Shown here piece by piece: positions 1 through 7,627 of a stretch of DNA of 48,113 nt; the first letter of the stretch is position 1; each line of letters begins with the position of its first letter. Below the pieces are notes generated by a model, which saw only the letters and a list, made by a program, of their open reading frames with translations, searched no databases and had not been told where the DNA came from. The DNA comes from Streptomyces sp. AV19 (GTDB lineage Bacteria > Actinomycetota > Actinomycetes > Streptomycetales > Streptomycetaceae), in the NCBI RefSeq assembly GCF_015999245.1, contig NZ_JAEAMR010000010.1, positions 840,187 through 888,299 of the forward strand, in the 5' to 3' direction. A program made the translations under genes and the position numbers.

Positions 1-291
1 TTGCCCCCTCCGGGGAGCTTGAGGACAGCGCCCGAAGGGCGCTTCGGGGGCGCAGGGGGCGCAGCCCCCGCCCACCGCGCGCAGCGCGGTTCCAAGGGTC
101 CAGGGGCGGAGCCCCCGGTCAACGCGCGCAGCGCGGTTCAAGGGGCCCAGGGGGTGAAGCCCCCGGTCAACGCGGCGAAGCCGCGTTGCGGGCCCGGGGC
201 TTGACCCGGAGGAAACGGTGAAAGGGCGGGTCCGGGGCAAACCCACCCACCCGCGCACTAGCCGCGCGTCCAGTCGCGCCACACTGGTGCC
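1..291. repeat. Modular GC-rich hairpin repeat upstream of the amidohydrolase gene
   Basis: No credible gene is seen here. The stretch is built from the short hairpin words found in other gaps of this window: GGGGGCGCAGCCCCC-like stems, CGCGCGCAGCGCGG stems, a GAGCTTGAGGACAG variant of the repeat core near 15-28, and the boundary word GGAAACGGTGAAA near 211-223. About 50 bases of less repetitive DNA precede the next start and should hold its promoter. No classical Shine-Dalgarno is evident there. Confidence 0.6.
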
Positions 292-1920
292 ATGAGCGAG
301 CGCAACACCACCACCGTCCTGCTGCGCAACGGCGACGTGCACAGCCCCGCAGACCCCTTCGCCACCGCCATGGTCGTCGAAGGCGCCCATATCGCCTGGG
401 TCGGCTCCGAAGGCGCCGCCGACTCCTTCGCCGACGGCGTCGACGAGGTGATCGACCTCCAGGGCGCCCTCGTCACCCCCGCGTTCACCGACGCGCATGT
501 GCACACCACCGCCACCGGCCTCGCGCTCACCGGTCTCGACCTCACCGGCGCGGCGACGCTCGGCGAGGCGCTCGACCGGGTGCGGGCCCACGCCGCCGCC
601 CGTCCGGGGGACCGGATCCTGCTCGGGCACGGCTGGGACGACGACCGCTGGCCCGAGCGCCGGGCGCCGTCCCGGGCCGAGCTCGACGAGGCCACGGGCG
701 GCAGGCCGTTCTACCTCACCAGGTCCGACGTCCACTCCGCGGTGGTCACCACGGCCCTCCTCGACCTCGTCCCCGGCATCCACGACCTGCGTGGTTTCAG
801 CCCCGGAGAGCCGCTGACCGACGCCGCGCACCACGCCGTCCGCGCCGCGGCGCACGCCGCCGTCACGCCCGCCCAGCGCACCGAGGCGCAGCGTGCCGCG
901 CTCGCCCGGGCCGCCTCGCTGGGCATCGGCTCGATCCACGAGTGCGCCGGCCCGCAGATCTCGGGCGAGGACGACCTGACGGGGCTGCTGCGGCTCGCCG
1001 CGCAGGAGCCCGGCCCCCGGGTCGTCGGCTACTGGGCCGAGGCCATCGCGTCCGCGAACGACGCGGGACGGATCCGCGAGCTCGGCGCGTTCGGCGCGGC
1101 GGGCGACCTGTTCGTCGACGGCTCGATCGGCTCGCACACGGCCTGCCTGCACGAGCCGTACGCCGACACCCGGGGCGGCACGGGCACCGGGCACCTCGAC
1201 GCGGCCGCCGTCGCCACCCACGTCACCGCCTGCACCGAGGCGGGCATCCAGGCCGGCTTCCACGCCATCGGCGACGCCGCGCTGACCGCCGTCGTGGACG
1301 GCCTCCGCGCGGCGGCCGAGAAGCTGGGCCTCGACAAGGTGCGCGCCGCCCGTCACCGGATCGAGCACGCCGAGATGCTCACCCCCGAGCACATCGCCGC
1401 CTTCGCCGAGTTCGCCCTCACCGCCTCCGTCCAGCCGGCCTTCGACGCCGCCTGGGGCGGCGAGGACGGCATGTACGCCGCCCGCCTGGGCCGCGAGCGG
1501 GCCCGCGCCCTCAATCCGTACGCGGCCCTGCTGCGCGCGGGCGTGCCGCTGGCGCTGGGCTCCGACAGCCCGGTGACCCCGCTCGACCCCTGGGGCACCG
1601 TGCGGGCCGCCGCCTTCCACCGCACGCCGGAGCACCGGATCTCGGTGCGCGCCGCCTTCACCGCGCACACCCGTGGCGGCTGGCGGGCCATCGGCCGCGA
1701 CGACGCGGGCGTGCTGGTGCCGGGCGCGCCGGCGGACTACGCGGTGTGGGAGGCGGGGGACCTGGTCGTGCAGGTGCCGGACACCCGCGTCGCCAACTGG
1801 TCCACGGACCCGCGCTCGGGCACCCCGGGCCTGCCGGACCTCACGCCGGGCGGCCAACTGCCCGTCTGCGTCCGGACGGTGGTGGGCGGCCGAACCGTCC
1901 ACGCGCGGCCGAACGAGTGA
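292..1920 (+). CDS. Amidohydrolase family protein (YtcJ-like)
   Basis: This is a 542-residue metal-dependent amidohydrolase of the amidohydrolase-3/YtcJ group; these TIM-barrel enzymes hydrolyse amide-type bonds, but the substrate cannot be told from sequence. Visible hallmarks in order are the metal-binding TDAHVHT motif (HVH about residues 69-71), an internal DGSIGSHTACL segment, GFHAIGDAAL, RIEHAEML and the C-terminal GSDSPVTPLDPW motif that carries the conserved Asp. The length matches the family (about 520-550) and there is no signal peptide, so it is cytoplasmic. The ATG at 292 has only a weak ribosome binding site (CTGGTG). The gene appears monocistronic, with a 488-base gap before lnt. 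Confidence 0.93.
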   Translation: MSERNTTTVLLRNGDVHSPADPFATAMVVEGAHIAWVGSEGAADSFADGVDEVIDLQGALVTPAFTDAHVHTTATGLALTGLDLTGAATLGEALDRVRAHAAARPGDRILLGHGWDDDRWPERRAPSRAELDEATGGRPFYLTRSDVHSAVVTTALLDLVPGIHDLRGFSPGEPLTDAAHHAVRAAAHAAVTPAQRTEAQRAALARAASLGIGSIHECAGPQISGEDDLTGLLRLAAQEPGPRVVGYWAEAIASANDAGRIRELGAFGAAGDLFVDGSIGSHTACLHEPYADTRGGTGTGHLDAAAVATHVTACTEAGIQAGFHAIGDAALTAVVDGLRAAAEKLGLDKVRAARHRIEHAEMLTPEHIAAFAEFALTASVQPAFDAAWGGEDGMYAARLGRERARALNPYAALLRAGVPLALGSDSPVTPLDPWGTVRAAAFHRTPEHRISVRAAFTAHTRGGWRAIGRDDAGVLVPGAPADYAVWEAGDLVVQVPDTRVANWSTDPRSGTPGLPDLTPGGQLPVCVRTVVGGRTVHARPNE

Positions 1921-2408
1921 CGCACCCGCGCCGCGTACCGCCGAACGACGTGCCCTCGGCCTGTCGCCCTGCGTGACGTCCTCCGTACTGACCTGGTGAT
2001 TTGAGACAACGACGCAGGTCAAACGGCTGTTGACAGGGTGCGGGCCGCGGCCGGTAGGTTCGGCCGGGTCCACCACAGGACGTCCGACCGGAGAACTCCA
2101 CGCAGTCGTCGAACGCCGCTGGGCCATGGGACGGGGCGCCACCGCGCACCGCCACTGGGAGCCAGGTCCAGCGCACGGGGGCGGGGGAGTTCCACCGGGT
2201 CGGCAGGTGTGACCCGGGTGGGGCCCGGACGTTCAGTAGACAACGGTTCCAGGGACCCGCAGCCAGCGGTTCCCCGGCCGGCCCGAAGGACACCGCGCCC
2301 CACCCGCCGTCCCCGCTTCCCCGAGCCTTCCCGCACCCTGGGAGCAGGCTGTCCCGAGACCGAGGTACGGTCACGTGACCCCTGAACGACTTCCAGGAAG
2401 GCGCGACC
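1921..2408. other. Intergenic region between the amidohydrolase and lnt
   Basis: No gene is supported in this 488-base gap. Long open frames cross it on both strands, but they are read-through frames of the neighbouring genes. It lacks the hairpin repeat family seen in other gaps. It contains one promoter-like site (2030-2060) and, at its end, the lnt ribosome binding site AGGAAGG about 7 bases before the GTG at 2409. A long lnt leader is therefore possible. Confidence 0.6.
2030..2060 (+). promoter_or_regulatory. Candidate promoter for lnt-ppm1
   Basis: TTGACA at 2030-2035 and TAGGTT at 2055-2060 match the vegetative (HrdB-type) -35 and -10 boxes well. The 19-base spacer is longer than the usual 17-18. 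If used, it would give a leader of about 340 bases before lnt. No other good match was found closer to the gene. Confidence 0.35.
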
Positions 2409-4067
2409 GTGCCCCCGGGTTCCGACACCTCCGCCGCAGCCGTCGGCGACTCCGCACCGCCCCGCGCGGCGCCGCGCCCCGGCCGGGCCGCCCGGCTGGC
2501 CGCGCTGGCCCGCCGCGAGGCGGCGCGCACCGGCCTGGCGGCCGCGACCGGAGTCGTGCTGGCCTTCGCCTTCCCGCCGTACGACCTGTGGCCGCTGTCG
2601 GTGCTCGCGGTCGCGGCGCTGGCCCTGCTGACGCACGGGCGCACCGCCCGCCAGGGCGCCTGGACGGGCTTCGTCCTCGCCCTGCCGTTCTTCTTCCTGC
2701 TGCTGCGCTGGCTGAACGTGGTCGGCTACGACGTGGTGTTCGGCCTGTCCGCCGCCGAGTCGCTGTTCGTGGCCCTGCTGGGGGCCGCCCTCGCGGTCGT
2801 CTCGCGGCTGCGCGGGTGGCCGCTGTGGGCGGCCTGCCTGTGGGTGGCCGAGGAGTGGGCGCGCGACCGGATGCCGTTCGGCGGCTTCCCCTGGGGGCGG
2901 CTGGCCTTCGCCAACACCCACTCGCCGTTCACCCCGCTCGCGGCCCTGGGCGGTGCCCCGCTGGTGTCCTTCGCCGTGGCCCTGGCGGGCGGGCTGCTGG
3001 CCTTCGCGGTGCTCGCGGCCCGGCGTCCGCGGGGGAACGGGACGCCGCGCGGCGTCCGTCCGCTGCTGCCCGCGGTGGAGGCCGTGGCGATCGCCCTCGC
3101 GGCGACCCTGGCCGGGTACGCGGTCCCCGTGCCGACGAAGGCCGACGACACGGTGAACATCGCCGTGGTCCAGGGCGACGTGCAGAAGCCGGGCATGGAC
3201 TTCCTGGGCCGCCCGATGATGATCCTCAACAACCACGTCGACGCGACCCTGGACCTGGCCCGGGACGTGCGGGCGGGCCGGGTGCGGAAGCCGGACCTGG
3301 TCATCTGGCCGGAGAACTCCTCCGACCTCGACCCGTTCCAGGACAAGGCCGCCTACGCCCGCATCGACCAGGCGGCCAGGGCGATCGGCGTCCCCGTGCT
3401 CGTCGGCGCACTGGTCGACCACCCCACCAAGGCGGGCTACGTCTACAACGAGGGCATCGTCTGGGACCCGAGGACCGGCCCCGGCGCCTCGTACACCAAG
3501 CAGCACCCCGTGCCGTTCGGCGAGTACGTGCCCTTCCGCGAGCAGCTCAGCAAGGTCATCTCGCGGCTGCAGCGGGTGCCCCGCGACTTCTATCCCGGCG
3601 ACCACACCGGCGTCATGAAGGTGGGCCCGGCCCGTCTCGGCGACGTCATCTGCTTCGAGGTCGCCTACGACGAGATCGTCCGCGAGACCGTGAACGCGGG
3701 CGCGCGGGCGCTGGTGGTGCAGACGAACAACGCGACGTTCGGCCGCACCGACCAGCCCGAGCAGCAGCTCGCCATGTCCCGGCTGCGGGCCGTCGAGCAC
3801 GGCCGGGCCGTGGTGACGGCGGCGACCAGCGGCATCAGCGCGGTCGTCGGCCCGGACGGGACGGTCGTGCAGCGCGCCCCGGAGTTCACCCGGCAGGTCA
3901 TCAGTGCCACGATTCCGCTGAGGGACGGCACCACCGTGGCCGACCGAGCCGGTGCGGCGCCCGAGTGGGCGCTCGCTATCGTGGGCCTCCTCTCCTGCGC
4001 GGCCGCCCTGCTGATCGGCCGTCGGAAACGACCGGAGGAGACCATGAACAAGAAGGGCCAGCAGTGA
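2409..4067 (+). CDS. lnt: Apolipoprotein N-acyltransferase
   Basis: This 552-residue integral membrane enzyme would add the third acyl chain to the N-terminal cysteine of lipoproteins. The N-terminal ~250 residues form about seven hydrophobic helices (for example residues 50-115), followed by a nitrilase-like CN-hydrolase domain. The three catalytic positions of the family are present: Glu302 in VIWPENSS, Lys364 in YTKQHPVPFGEYVPF and Cys415 in GDVICFEVAY. The GTG start is preceded by AGGAAGG at a suitable distance. The stop overlaps the next start (GTGA, 4064-4067), so the two are translationally coupled. In Mycobacterium tuberculosis the equivalent domain is fused to the mannosyltransferase as Ppm1. 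Confidence 0.95.
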   Translation: MPPGSDTSAAAVGDSAPPRAAPRPGRAARLAALARREAARTGLAAATGVVLAFAFPPYDLWPLSVLAVAALALLTHGRTARQGAWTGFVLALPFFFLLLRWLNVVGYDVVFGLSAAESLFVALLGAALAVVSRLRGWPLWAACLWVAEEWARDRMPFGGFPWGRLAFANTHSPFTPLAALGGAPLVSFAVALAGGLLAFAVLAARRPRGNGTPRGVRPLLPAVEAVAIALAATLAGYAVPVPTKADDTVNIAVVQGDVQKPGMDFLGRPMMILNNHVDATLDLARDVRAGRVRKPDLVIWPENSSDLDPFQDKAAYARIDQAARAIGVPVLVGALVDHPTKAGYVYNEGIVWDPRTGPGASYTKQHPVPFGEYVPFREQLSKVISRLQRVPRDFYPGDHTGVMKVGPARLGDVICFEVAYDEIVRETVNAGARALVVQTNNATFGRTDQPEQQLAMSRLRAVEHGRAVVTAATSGISAVVGPDGTVVQRAPEFTRQVISATIPLRDGTTVADRAGAAPEWALAIVGLLSCAAALLIGRRKRPEETMNKKGQQ

Positions 4068-4828
4068 CAGACGGCGGTCAGCGGAGATTCGGTCCGCTCG
4101 GTACGACCTTGGTGATCATTCCGACCTACAACGAGGCGGAGAACATCAAGCCCATCGTCGGCCGGGTGCGGGCCGCCGTGCCGGAGGCGCACGTGCTCGT
4201 CGCCGACGACAACAGCCCGGACGGCACCGGCAAGATCGCCGACGAGCTGGCCCACGACGACGACCACGTCCACGTGCTGCACCGCAAGGGCAAGGAGGGC
4301 CTCGGCGCCGCCTACCTGGCCGGCTTCCGCTGGGGCCTGGACCAGGGCTACGGCGTCCTGGTCGAGATGGACGCGGACGGCTCGCACCAGCCGGAGGAAC
4401 TGCCCCGGCTGCTCACCGCGCTCAAGGGCGCCGACCTGGCGCTGGGCTCCCGCTGGGTGCCCGGCGGGCGGGTCGTGAACTGGCCCAAGTCCCGCGAGTT
4501 CCTGTCCAAGGGCGGCTCCACGTACTCCCGGCTGATGCTCGACGTCCCGCTGCGCGACGTCACCGGCGGCTACCGGGCCTTCCGGCGCGAGACGCTGGAG
4601 GGGCTGGGCATGGAGGAGGTGGCCTCGCAGGGGTACTGCTTCCAGGTCGACCTCGCCTGGCGGGCGGTGAAGGCGGGCTTCCACGTGGTGGAGGTGCCGA
4701 TCACGTTCGTGGAGCGGGAGCTGGGGGACAGCAAGATGAGCCGTGACATCGTCGCGGAGGCGTTGTGGCGGGTGACGTCGTGGGGGGTCGGGGCGCGGGT
4801 GTCGAAGGCGCTGGGGCGTCGGGGGTAG
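4064..4828 (+). CDS. ppm1: Polyprenol monophosphomannose synthase
   Basis: This 254-residue GT2 glycosyltransferase would transfer mannose from GDP-mannose to polyprenyl phosphate. The product is the donor for periplasmic protein O-mannosylation and mannolipids. The N-terminus reads VIIPTYNEAENI, followed by the nucleotide-binding DDNSPDGT motif, the metal-binding MDADGSHQPEE motif and VTGGYRAFRR, all typical of DPM1-type enzymes without C-terminal membrane helices. The start is the GTG overlapping the lnt stop. The next 666 bases are repeats, so lnt-ppm1 forms a two-gene operon. The symbol follows the actinobacterial name. Confidence 0.93.
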   Translation: MTDGGQRRFGPLGTTLVIIPTYNEAENIKPIVGRVRAAVPEAHVLVADDNSPDGTGKIADELAHDDDHVHVLHRKGKEGLGAAYLAGFRWGLDQGYGVLVEMDADGSHQPEELPRLLTALKGADLALGSRWVPGGRVVNWPKSREFLSKGGSTYSRLMLDVPLRDVTGGYRAFRRETLEGLGMEEVASQGYCFQVDLAWRAVKAGFHVVEVPITFVERELGDSKMSRDIVAEALWRVTSWGVGARVSKALGRRG

Positions 4829-5494
4829 GGCGGGGTGGCCCCGGGGGCCCGGCTGGAGGCCGCCCCGGCCCGAGGGTGGGCGCGGCTCGGGTAGCTCTGG
4901 TCCGGGGCGGCCGCGGCTCGGGCCCGGGGTAGCGATGGCTCGGGGGGCCCGGCCCGGGGCGGCCCCGAGGTGGGGATTTGCCCCCGCCCCGCCCTTCCAC
5001 CGTTTCCGCAGGGGCTGCGCCCCTTCGCAACCCGCGGGGACGGGCGGGGGGTGCCGCAGGGCCCGCGCTCCGTGCGGACGGGCGGGGGCTCCGCCTCCCT
5101 GCGCCTCCACCGGGGCTGCGCCCGTCCCGGGCCGGAACCGTGCGCCGCGCAGTGGCAGGGGCTCCGCCCCGTGCCCATTTCCGGGCTTTGCCCCGGGCCT
5201 CTTACCGGGTCGCGCCCTTGGACCCCACCGGAGTCGGCCCCTGAGACCCCTTTCGGGAGTGAGCCCCGGACCCTGAGGCCGCGCTGCGCGCGCCGGTACG
5301 GGGGCTTCGCCCCCCGTGCCCTTTCAGAGCCCCCCCCCGGGTTTTGCCGGGGCGGAGCCCCGAAGCGGGGTGCAGGGGGCGTAGCCCCCGCCTCACCGCG
5401 CGGAGCGCGGTGCCGGGTCCCGGGGCGGGGCCCCGGAGGAGACGGGGAGAGGGCGGGGCGGGGGCACACTCCGCCGCCCAGGCACACTTGAGGC
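4829..5494. repeat. Mosaic of GC-rich hairpin repeats between ppm1 and fxsA
   Basis: No gene is supported in these 666 bases. They are a dense array of short near-palindromes of the type GGGGCTTCGCCCCC, GGGGCTGCGCCCC, GCGGAGCGCGG and GGGGGCTCCGCCTCC, with the boundary word CCACCGTTTCC near 4997-5007. Several words recur in the gaps at 1-240 and 34152-34440. They probably terminate ppm1 transcription. A promoter for fxsA should lie in the last ~60 bases, but no strong match is seen. Confidence 0.65.
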
Positions 5495-6103
5495 ATGACG
5501 TTCGGAACGCCGCAGCAGCCCATGAACAGCCAGAGCCGAAGGCCCCTCCGCGGAGGCCCGCGCAAGCTCATTCCGCTCGCCATCGCCGTCTGGGCCGTCC
5601 TGGAGATCTGGCTCCTGATCCTGGTCGGCGACGCGGCGGGCGGGTGGGCCGTCTTCGCGTTGCTGGTGGCCGGCGTGGTGGCCGGTTCGTACGTGATCAA
5701 GCGGGCCGGGCGCCGGGCCTGGCAGCGGCTGACGGAGTCGCTCCAGGACCCCGGCAAGGCAGACGGCAAGGCAGACGGCAAGGCAGACGGCAAGGCAGAC
5801 GGCAAGGCAGACGGCAAGGCAGACGGGGAAGCCGGCGGCGGCAACGCCCTGACGATGCTGGGCGGGCTCCTGCTGATAGTGCCCGGTCTGCTCTCCGACG
5901 CGGCCGGCCTGCTGTGCCTGTTCCCCCCGACCCGCTCGGCGATCCGCAAGGCCGTGGGCCGCCGCTTCGAGCGCTCCGCCGGCGGCCGGGCGTTCCAGCA
6001 GGCGCGCATGCGCACCCCGGACGGCAAGGTGGTCCAGGGCCAGGTGATCCGGGACGACGAGCGCCCGTCCCCGCGCGCGGACGACCCGCAGCTGCCCCGC
6101 TAG
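5495..6103 (+). CDS. fxsA: FxsA family membrane protein with GKAD repeats
   Basis: This 202-residue protein matches the FxsA (cytoplasmic membrane protein) family. Hydrophobic segments lie at about residues 26-47 (IPLAIAVWAVLEIWLLILV), 50-68 and 117-140 (MLGGLLLIVPGLLSDAAGLL), and the conserved PGLLSDAAGL motif is clear. In E. coli FxsA overproduction relieves F-plasmid exclusion of phage T7; its role in Streptomyces is not established. Between helices two and three is an in-frame six-copy tandem GKAD repeat (5753-5824) that other FxsA proteins are not expected to share. The ATG at 5495 gives the N-terminus MTFG, usual for Streptomyces homologues; the ribosome binding site is weak (TTGAGGC). 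Confidence 0.88.
   Translation: MTFGTPQQPMNSQSRRPLRGGPRKLIPLAIAVWAVLEIWLLILVGDAAGGWAVFALLVAGVVAGSYVIKRAGRRAWQRLTESLQDPGKADGKADGKADGKADGKADGKADGEAGGGNALTMLGGLLLIVPGLLSDAAGLLCLFPPTRSAIRKAVGRRFERSAGGRAFQQARMRTPDGKVVQGQVIRDDERPSPRADDPQLPR
5753..5824 (+). repeat. Six tandem copies of a 12-bp unit inside fxsA
   Basis: GGCAAGGCAGAC is repeated exactly six times (72 bases), encoding (Gly-Lys-Ala-Asp)x6. The copies are identical at nucleotide level, which implies recent expansion by slippage. The frame is kept because the unit is a multiple of three. Confidence 0.97.
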
Positions 6104-6112
6104 GGCACGCGA

Positions 6113-6150
6113 AAGGGCCCGGCCACCGCCGAAGCGGTGGCCGGGCCCTT
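6113..6150. terminator. Bidirectional terminator between fxsA and rbpA
   Basis: A perfect 17-bp inverted repeat (arms 6113-6129 and 6134-6150) with a CGAA loop lies between the convergent fxsA and rbpA genes. The arm begins AAGGGCCCGGCC, giving short A/T edges on both strands. Position and strength fit termination of both genes. Confidence 0.85.
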
Positions 6151-6181
6151 CGTCGTACGCGGTCGCCGTACGCCGCGGCCG

Positions 6182-6556
6182 TCAGGCCGACTTACGGCTG
6201 TCGCGCGGATGCACCGCGATGTTCATGGTGCCGGAGCGCAGGACCGCCAGCCGCTCGGCCAGCACCTCCTCCAACTCCTCGCGGGTGCGCCGCTCCATGA
6301 GCATGTCCCAGTGCGTACGCGCGGGCTTGCCCTTCTTCTCCTCAGGACCGTCGCCGTCCACCAGGAGTGCCACGGCGCCGCACGCCTTGCACTCCCACTC
6401 CGGCGGAATCTCCGCCTCTACAGAGAACGGCATCTCAAAGCGATGGCCGTTCGGGCATGCGTACTCCACCGCCTGGCGCGGGGCCAGATCGATGCCGCGG
6501 TCGGTCTCGTAGCTGGTCACCACAAGTCGCGTGCCGCGGAGAGCTCGCTCACTCAT
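6182..6556 (-). CDS. rbpA: RNA polymerase-binding protein RbpA
   Basis: This 124-residue actinobacterial transcription factor binds RNA polymerase and the principal sigma factors and stabilises open complexes. The N-terminus MSERALRGTRLVVTSYETD, the core barrel with YACPNGHRF and WECKACG cysteines, the basic linker KKGKPARTHWDML and the C-terminal sigma-interacting helices (MERRTREELEEVLAERL) are all recognisable. The start at 6556 is chosen because it gives the family N-terminus and has GGAGG 9 bases upstream; a further upstream ATG (6586) would add ten unconserved residues. An exact sigma-R promoter lies at 6619-6644, consistent with known thiol-oxidative-stress control of rbpA in S. coelicolor. 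Confidence 0.97.
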   Translation of the reverse strand: MSERALRGTRLVVTSYETDRGIDLAPRQAVEYACPNGHRFEMPFSVEAEIPPEWECKACGAVALLVDGDGPEEKKGKPARTHWDMLMERRTREELEEVLAERLAVLRSGTMNIAVHPRDSRKSA

Positions 6557-6618
6557 GAATTCGTGCCTCCCGGGCTTGTCGCCCACAGGACAGGTGTCGC
6601 TGTCGTCGTCATCCGGTC

Positions 6619-6644
6619 AACGTCCGGTCGGCGGTGAAGATTCC
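6619..6644 (-). promoter_or_regulatory. Sigma-R promoter of rbpA
   Basis: Read on the minus strand, GGAAT (6640-6644) is followed after exactly 18 bases by GTT (6619-6621). This is the GGAAT-N18-GTT sigma-R consensus. Transcription would begin near 6612, giving a leader of about 55 bases before the rbpA ATG at 6556. SigR responds to disulfide stress. Confidence 0.85.
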
Positions 6645-6705
6645 CCGTTGAGGGACATGCGTCGCCCGTCGTGCCGCCCCTTGTTGTACCCACCAGCGCC
6701 CGGTT

Positions 6706-6729
6706 TGTCACATCTGACAACAGATGTCA
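6706..6729. promoter_or_regulatory. Three spaced TGTCA/TGACA half-sites upstream of rbpA
   Basis: The sequence is TGTCA-N4-TGACA-N5-TGTCA, two overlapping inverted repeats that share the middle half-site. A longer inverted repeat ACATCTG-ACAA-CAGATGT (6710-6727) runs through it. It lies about 60 bases upstream of the sigma-R promoter and downstream of the yczE-like gene. It looks like a multi-site operator, but no regulator is identified. Confidence 0.35.
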
Positions 6730-6790
6730 CCCAGCGTTTCTGGCACTTCAGCGCGCAGTAACGGTTAATCCGGTGGGTCAGGGGCGTACA

Positions 6791-7507
6791 CTACCGGCTC
6801 GCTGATCCCGGTCGTACGGCGGGGGTCTCCGCGAGGACGGGTGCGACGGCCGTGACGGGTGCGTTCCCGGCCACGGCCCGGCTCCCCGAAGGGTTCTCCG
6901 CGGGGCCGAAGAGGCGCAGGAAGAACTGGGCCAGCGGGCCGATCGCCACCGCGAAGAGCACCGTACCCGCCCCGATGGAGCCGCCCAGCGCGAAGCCGGT
7001 CGTCAGCACCACCAGCTCGATGCAGGTGCGCACGAGCCGCACCGAGCGCCCGGTCCTGCGGTGCAGCCCGGTCATCAGCCCGTCGCGCGGGCCCGCGCCG
7101 AAGCGGGCCGAGATGTACAGGCCGGTCGCCAGCCCGCACAGCGTCACGGCCAGGGCGAGCAGCGGGATCCGGGCCCACAGCGAGGCGGGCGCGGGCACCA
7201 GGGCGAGCGTGGCGTCCAGCGTCAGCCCGATCAGCAGGACGTTGGAGACCGTGCCGAGCCCCGGCCGCTGGCGCAGCGGGATCCACAGCAGCAGCACCAG
7301 CGCGCCGATCAGGATCGAGGCCGTCCCGATCGACAGCCCGGCATGCCGGGCCGCCCCCTGGTTGAGCACGTCCCACGGCGGCAGCCCCAGCCCCGCCCGC
7401 AACTGGAGCCCCGCGCTCACCCCGTACAGCGCGAGTCCGGCGTACAGCCGGACGAGACGGCCGGCGATCCCCTTCGTCTTCGTCCCGGCCCGTGTCGGTG
7501 TCGGCAC
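6791..7507 (-). CDS. YczE/YitT-like integral membrane protein
   Basis: This 238-residue protein has about five hydrophobic helices with the signature GLGLPPWDVLNQGAA near residues 35-50, plus SIGTASILIGALVLLLW and FGAGPRDGLMTGL later. This pattern is typical of the YczE/YyaS/YitT family, whose transported solute is unknown. The GTG at 7507 is chosen because GGGAGG lies just upstream and the open frame before it overlaps the divergent regulator. It is divergent from a MocR regulator, an arrangement common in actinobacteria, so that regulator is the likely controller of this gene. Confidence 0.85.
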   Translation of the reverse strand: MPTPTRAGTKTKGIAGRLVRLYAGLALYGVSAGLQLRAGLGLPPWDVLNQGAARHAGLSIGTASILIGALVLLLWIPLRQRPGLGTVSNVLLIGLTLDATLALVPAPASLWARIPLLALAVTLCGLATGLYISARFGAGPRDGLMTGLHRRTGRSVRLVRTCIELVVLTTGFALGGSIGAGTVLFAVAIGPLAQFFLRLFGPAENPSGSRAVAGNAPVTAVAPVLAETPAVRPGSASR

Positions 7508-7572
7508 AACCCCTCCCGATGTCGTCGGCCGAACCCCGACGGTGGTGCGGGTGGCCTTTCTCGTGGCAGTCT

Positions 7573-7622
7573 GTGGACTGGAAGCACCGAAGATCCATGG
7601 CCAATTACCGGAAGGTGGACTG
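7573..7622. promoter_or_regulatory. Direct repeats between yczE-like and mocR-like genes
   Basis: GTGGACTG occurs at 7573-7580 and again at 7615-7622, 42 bases apart (four helical turns) on the same face of the DNA. MocR/PdxR-type regulators commonly bind spaced direct repeats in the divergent promoter they share with their target. Assignment as an operator is inference. Confidence 0.35.
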
Positions 7623-7627
7623 CAACG

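Noticed and set aside
2019..3800. 593-residue minus-strand open frame
   Set aside because: It is antisense to lnt, rich in Gly/Arg/His/Gln with no domain, and shows the codon shadow of the plus-strand gene.
5753..5824. CRISPR-like array
   Set aside because: 12-bp units without spacers, in frame inside a protein gene; it is a coding tandem repeat.
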